Shown here in pieces: positions 62,404-64,000 of a DNA stretch of 64,000 nucleotides (positions are counted from its first letter, which is position 1; each line of letters begins with the position of its first letter). A program made the position numbers and the translations under genes. The notes under the pieces were generated by a model. It did no database searches. It was given only the letters and a program-made list of their open reading frames with translations, and was not told the DNA's origin. The stretch covers positions 1,364,001-1,428,000 of the forward strand of contig NZ_FXBM01000001.1 in the NCBI RefSeq assembly GCF_900177245.1, given 5' to 3'. This DNA is from Rathayibacter oskolensis. GTDB lineage: Bacteria; Actinomycetota; Actinomycetes; Actinomycetales; Microbacteriaceae.

Positions 62404-62792
62404 GGGCGGGGCGACCGCGGCGCAGCAGGACGGTCCGCGAGAGCCTCGGCTCGATCGTGCTCGGTTTCGAGACGGTCATCGTGTTCCTGGCGACCCTCGT
62501 CGCCTTCGGCCTGAAGACCGCCGACCCGGTCGTCGTGCTCGTGGGCGGCGCCGTCCTCTGCCTCGCCCTCGTCGCGACGCTCGGCCTGCTGAACCGGCCG
62601 ATCGGATTCCGGATCGGCTGGGTCCTCCAGTTCGTTATCGTGGCCACGGGCCTGCTCGTCCCGATCATGTTCCTCATCGGCGCGGCGTTCGTCGCGCTGT
62701 GGGCGTACTGCATGGTGACCGGCGCCCGACTCGACGCCCAGGGCCGCCCACCGGCGGCCGGGACCACCGACCCCATCGAAGGAGACCGCTGA
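62400..62792 (+). CDS. DUF4233 membrane protein
   Basis: 130 residues from a GTG overlapping the folC stop by four bases. Three to four membrane helices (LGFETVIVFLATLVAFGL, VVVLVGGAVLCLALVATLGLL, WVLQFVIVATGLLVPIMFLIGAAFVALWAYC) and a polar tail. DUF4233 proteins always sit between folC and ndk in actinobacteria (Rv2446c in M. tuberculosis). Function unknown. Confidence 0.92.
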   Translation: MRAGRPRRSRTVRESLGSIVLGFETVIVFLATLVAFGLKTADPVVVLVGGAVLCLALVATLGLLNRPIGFRIGWVLQFVIVATGLLVPIMFLIGAAFVALWAYCMVTGARLDAQGRPPAAGTTDPIEGDR

Positions 62793-62795
62793 ACC

Positions 62796-63212
62796 ATGGC
62801 CATCCAGGAGACCCTCGTCCTCGTCAAGCCCGACGGCGTCGCCCGCAACCTCACCGGCGAGATCCTCCGCCGCATCGAGGCGAAGGGCTACTCGCTCGTC
62901 GACATCAAGCTCGTCGAGGCCGACCGCGAGCTGCTCGCCGCCCACTACGCCGAGCACGAGGGCAAGCCGTTCTACGAGCCCCTCGTGGAGTTCATGGAAA
63001 GCGGACCCATCGTCGCCCTCCGCATCGCGGGAGACCGCGTCATCGAGGGCTTCCGCTCCCTCGCCGGCACCACCGACCCCACCACCGCGGCCCCTGGCAC
63101 CATCCGCGGCGACCTCGGCCGCGACTGGGGCCTGAAGGTCCAGCAGAACCTCGTGCACGGGAGCGACAGTGTGGAATCCGCGGAGCGCGAGCTCTCACTC
63201 TGGTTCGCCTGA
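62796..63212 (+). CDS. ndk: Nucleoside diphosphate kinase
   Basis: 138 residues. It starts with ETLVLVKPDGVARNLTGEILRRIEAKGY, has the Ala/Arg-rich loop, and ends with the active-site His in NLVHGSDSVESAERE near 119. It transfers phosphate between nucleoside tri- and diphosphates. It is the last gene of the ileS-folC-DUF4233-ndk unit; the ribosome site is GGAG inside the end of the previous gene. Confidence 0.97.
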   Translation: MAIQETLVLVKPDGVARNLTGEILRRIEAKGYSLVDIKLVEADRELLAAHYAEHEGKPFYEPLVEFMESGPIVALRIAGDRVIEGFRSLAGTTDPTTAAPGTIRGDLGRDWGLKVQQNLVHGSDSVESAERELSLWFA

Positions 63213-63218
63213 GCTCGT

Positions 63219-63332
63219 TCGCGCCGCGGTGATCCGCGGCGCCGCGGTCGTCTTTCCGAGGCGGTAGCGCTCCAGAGAGCGTCCTGCCTGCGGCGACGGG
63301 AAAGCGCTCCAACGCGCTTTCCCGGATACGCC
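63219..63332. repeat. 114-bp direct repeat, copy 1
   Basis: Near-identical to 63341-63454 (period 122, 8-base spacer). It contains CCGCGG-TGAT-CCGCGG and a hairpin with 10-bp arms (63298-63307 and 63314-63323, GGGAAAGCGC and its complement) around TCCAAC. It begins 6 bases after ndk ends. Confidence 0.95.
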
Positions 63333-63340
63333 GTTCCTCT

Positions 63341-63454
63341 TCGCGCCGCGGTGATCCGCGGCGCCGCGGTCGTCTTTCCGAGGCGGTAGCCCTCCCGAGA
63401 GCGTCCTGCGTGCGGCGACGGGAAAGCGCTCGGACGCGCTTTCCCGGATACGCC
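63341..63454. repeat. 114-bp direct repeat, copy 2
   Basis: Second copy. The hairpin arms (63420-63429 and 63436-63445) are unchanged, but the loop reads TCGGAC instead of TCCAAC. The stem is kept while the loop varies, as in structured RNA or terminator elements. Confidence 0.95.
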
Positions 63455-63527
63455 TCCGACTTGGTCACCGACTCTGGAGAGTGACACATGGGCGGAGAAC
63501 TGACCGCGGCCGTTCTCTGGGTCGAGT

Positions 63528-63574
63528 GTCCAGGAGTTGTCGTACTCGAGTGGCGACTACGACAACTTCTGGAC
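63528..63574. repeat. REP-like inverted repeat, copy 1
   Basis: 17-base arms 63528-63544 and 63558-63574 (GTCCAGGAGTTGTCGTA against TACGACAACTTCTGGAC, one mismatch) with a 13-base loop. A second copy is at 63657-63697. Confidence 0.92.
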
Positions 63575-63656
63575 TCTCGTGGCCGGAGTCGCGCGCACCC
63601 GTCGGTGCTCCGCGCGTCATCGAGGCGCTGGTCCGGTCGCAGAGCGACCGAGACCT

Positions 63657-63697
63657 CAGAAGTTGTCGCACTCGTGTGCCGAGTACGACAACTTCTG
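63657..63697. repeat. REP-like inverted repeat, copy 2
   Basis: 18-base arms 63657-63674 and 63680-63697 (CAGAAGTTGTCGCACTCG against CGAGTACGACAACTTCTG, one mismatch) around TGTGC. It shares the AGAAGTTGTCG core with copy 1. Confidence 0.92.
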
Positions 63698-63841
63698 GAC
63701 AGTCGACCGCTTCAGCCGGGCGCTCGGCTCCGAGGCCACCGGCCACGCCCGAGGCATGTGCGGGAGAGCGCCTCCCGCGCGGTCCTGTCGGCGCACGCAG
63801 GACGCACGACGGAGCGCGGCCACGCCGGGAAGCCGGCCGCG

Positions 63842-63863
63842 GCACCGCGGATCGCCGCGGTGC
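63842..63863 (-). terminator. Terminator of the truncated right-end gene
   Basis: Perfect 9-bp arms 63842-63850 and 63855-63863 around ATCG, seven bases past the minus-strand stop at 63870. The 63213-63841 region otherwise holds only the repeats listed; I see no credible gene in it. Confidence 0.65.
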
Positions 63864-63869
63864 ACAGGA

Positions 63870-64000
63870 TCACAGGTACGACAGCACGTCCAGGCGGACC
63901 TGCGCCAGCACGGCGATCGCGAGGTAGCAGACGAGCGTGATGAAGGGGATCCAGCCGTAGGCGGCTCCGGCCGCGCGGCGGACCGCTGCGGGCACCGGGA
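63870..64000 (-). CDS. Membrane protein, C-terminal fragment (possibly VKOR family)
   Basis: Reading the minus strand to the TGA at 63872-63870 gives a coherent C-terminus: PVPAAVRRAAGAAYGWIPF, then a hydrophobic helix ITLVCYLAIAVLAQ and the end VRLDVLSYL. The gene continues outside the window. In related Microbacteriaceae I recall a vitamin K epoxide reductase-like gene next to ndk, which would fit, but no catalytic Cys motif lies in this fragment. Confidence 0.55.
   Translation of the reverse strand, partial: PVPAAVRRAAGAAYGWIPFITLVCYLAIAVLAQVRLDVLSYL

Noticed and set aside
63481-63940. Overlapping plus-strand open frames of about 150 codons at the right end
   Set aside because: They run through the two inverted repeats (translated as repeated RQLLDSR), have Arg/Ala-rich content, and are antisense to the membrane-protein fragment at 63870.

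Overview
The window reads as chromosomal DNA of a high-GC actinobacterium, most likely a member of the Microbacteriaceae (Rathayibacter/Clavibacter-like). The reasons are the very high third-position GC, mycothiol-type enzymes, several leaderless genes with a TANNNT box 6-8 nt before a GTG/ATG, a ykoEDC thiamine transporter behind a TPP riboswitch, and a T-box leader before ileS. The genus is an inference. I see no integrase, transposase, phage module or CRISPR array.

Layout. 1-6 kb: the 3' part of gatB, a GNAT-ASCH fusion gene, a PspC-domain gene, then a two-gene sugar-type locus (Gfo/Idh-AKR fusion plus LacI regulator) with twin perfect palindromes around its promoter. 6-12 kb: fadD (with a 26-bp inverted repeat over its start), an NAD(P)-binding protein, a DinB-fold protein, dinB and a membrane-anchored EEP phosphatase. 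12-16.4 kb: TPP riboswitch, ykoE-ykoD-ykoC and a P-loop kinase in one overlapping operon. 16.4-21.5 kb: zincin, tRNA-His, orn, SCO4848-type membrane protein, tRNA-Arg, a 38-codon membrane peptide, hypothetical proteins, an aldo/keto reductase and msrA.

21.7-63.2 kb is a stretched version of the core actinobacterial gene order known from M. tuberculosis Rv2478c to Rv2445c: ssb-like, ettA, 4HBT thioesterase, glbO, pepN, Rv2466c-type oxidoreductase, rpiB, nei, tig, clpP1, clpP2, clpX, valS, folC, DUF4233, ndk. Lineage-specific insertions sit inside it: tesB, mscS, prpBC, paiB/amidohydrolase, dps, a two-component system, a pair of secreted Thr/Pro-rich surface proteins (LamG and SGNH) around a gamma-carbonic anhydrase, tRNA-Gly, tRNA-Pro, benE, an M3 peptidase, a TetR regulator and ileS.

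63.2-64 kb is non-coding and repeat-rich: two 114-bp tandem copies carrying hairpins, two copies of an 18-bp-arm inverted repeat, and then the 3' end of a membrane protein gene running in from the right.

How the parts work together: protein quality control (tig-clpP1-clpP2-clpX, pepN, M3 oligopeptidase, orn for RNA turnover), translation supply (gatB, valS, ileS, ettA, four tRNAs), redox and repair (msrA, nitroreductase, nei, dinB, dps, ssb), thiamine uptake, and propionate breakdown (prpBC without prpD). I found no obvious new defence or mobile system. The most rewarding items are the cis-regulatory RNAs, the twin operators, the fused enzymes, the leader mini-ORF before dinB, and the inverted-repeat families at 30.7, 37.7, 56.8 and 63.5 kb.
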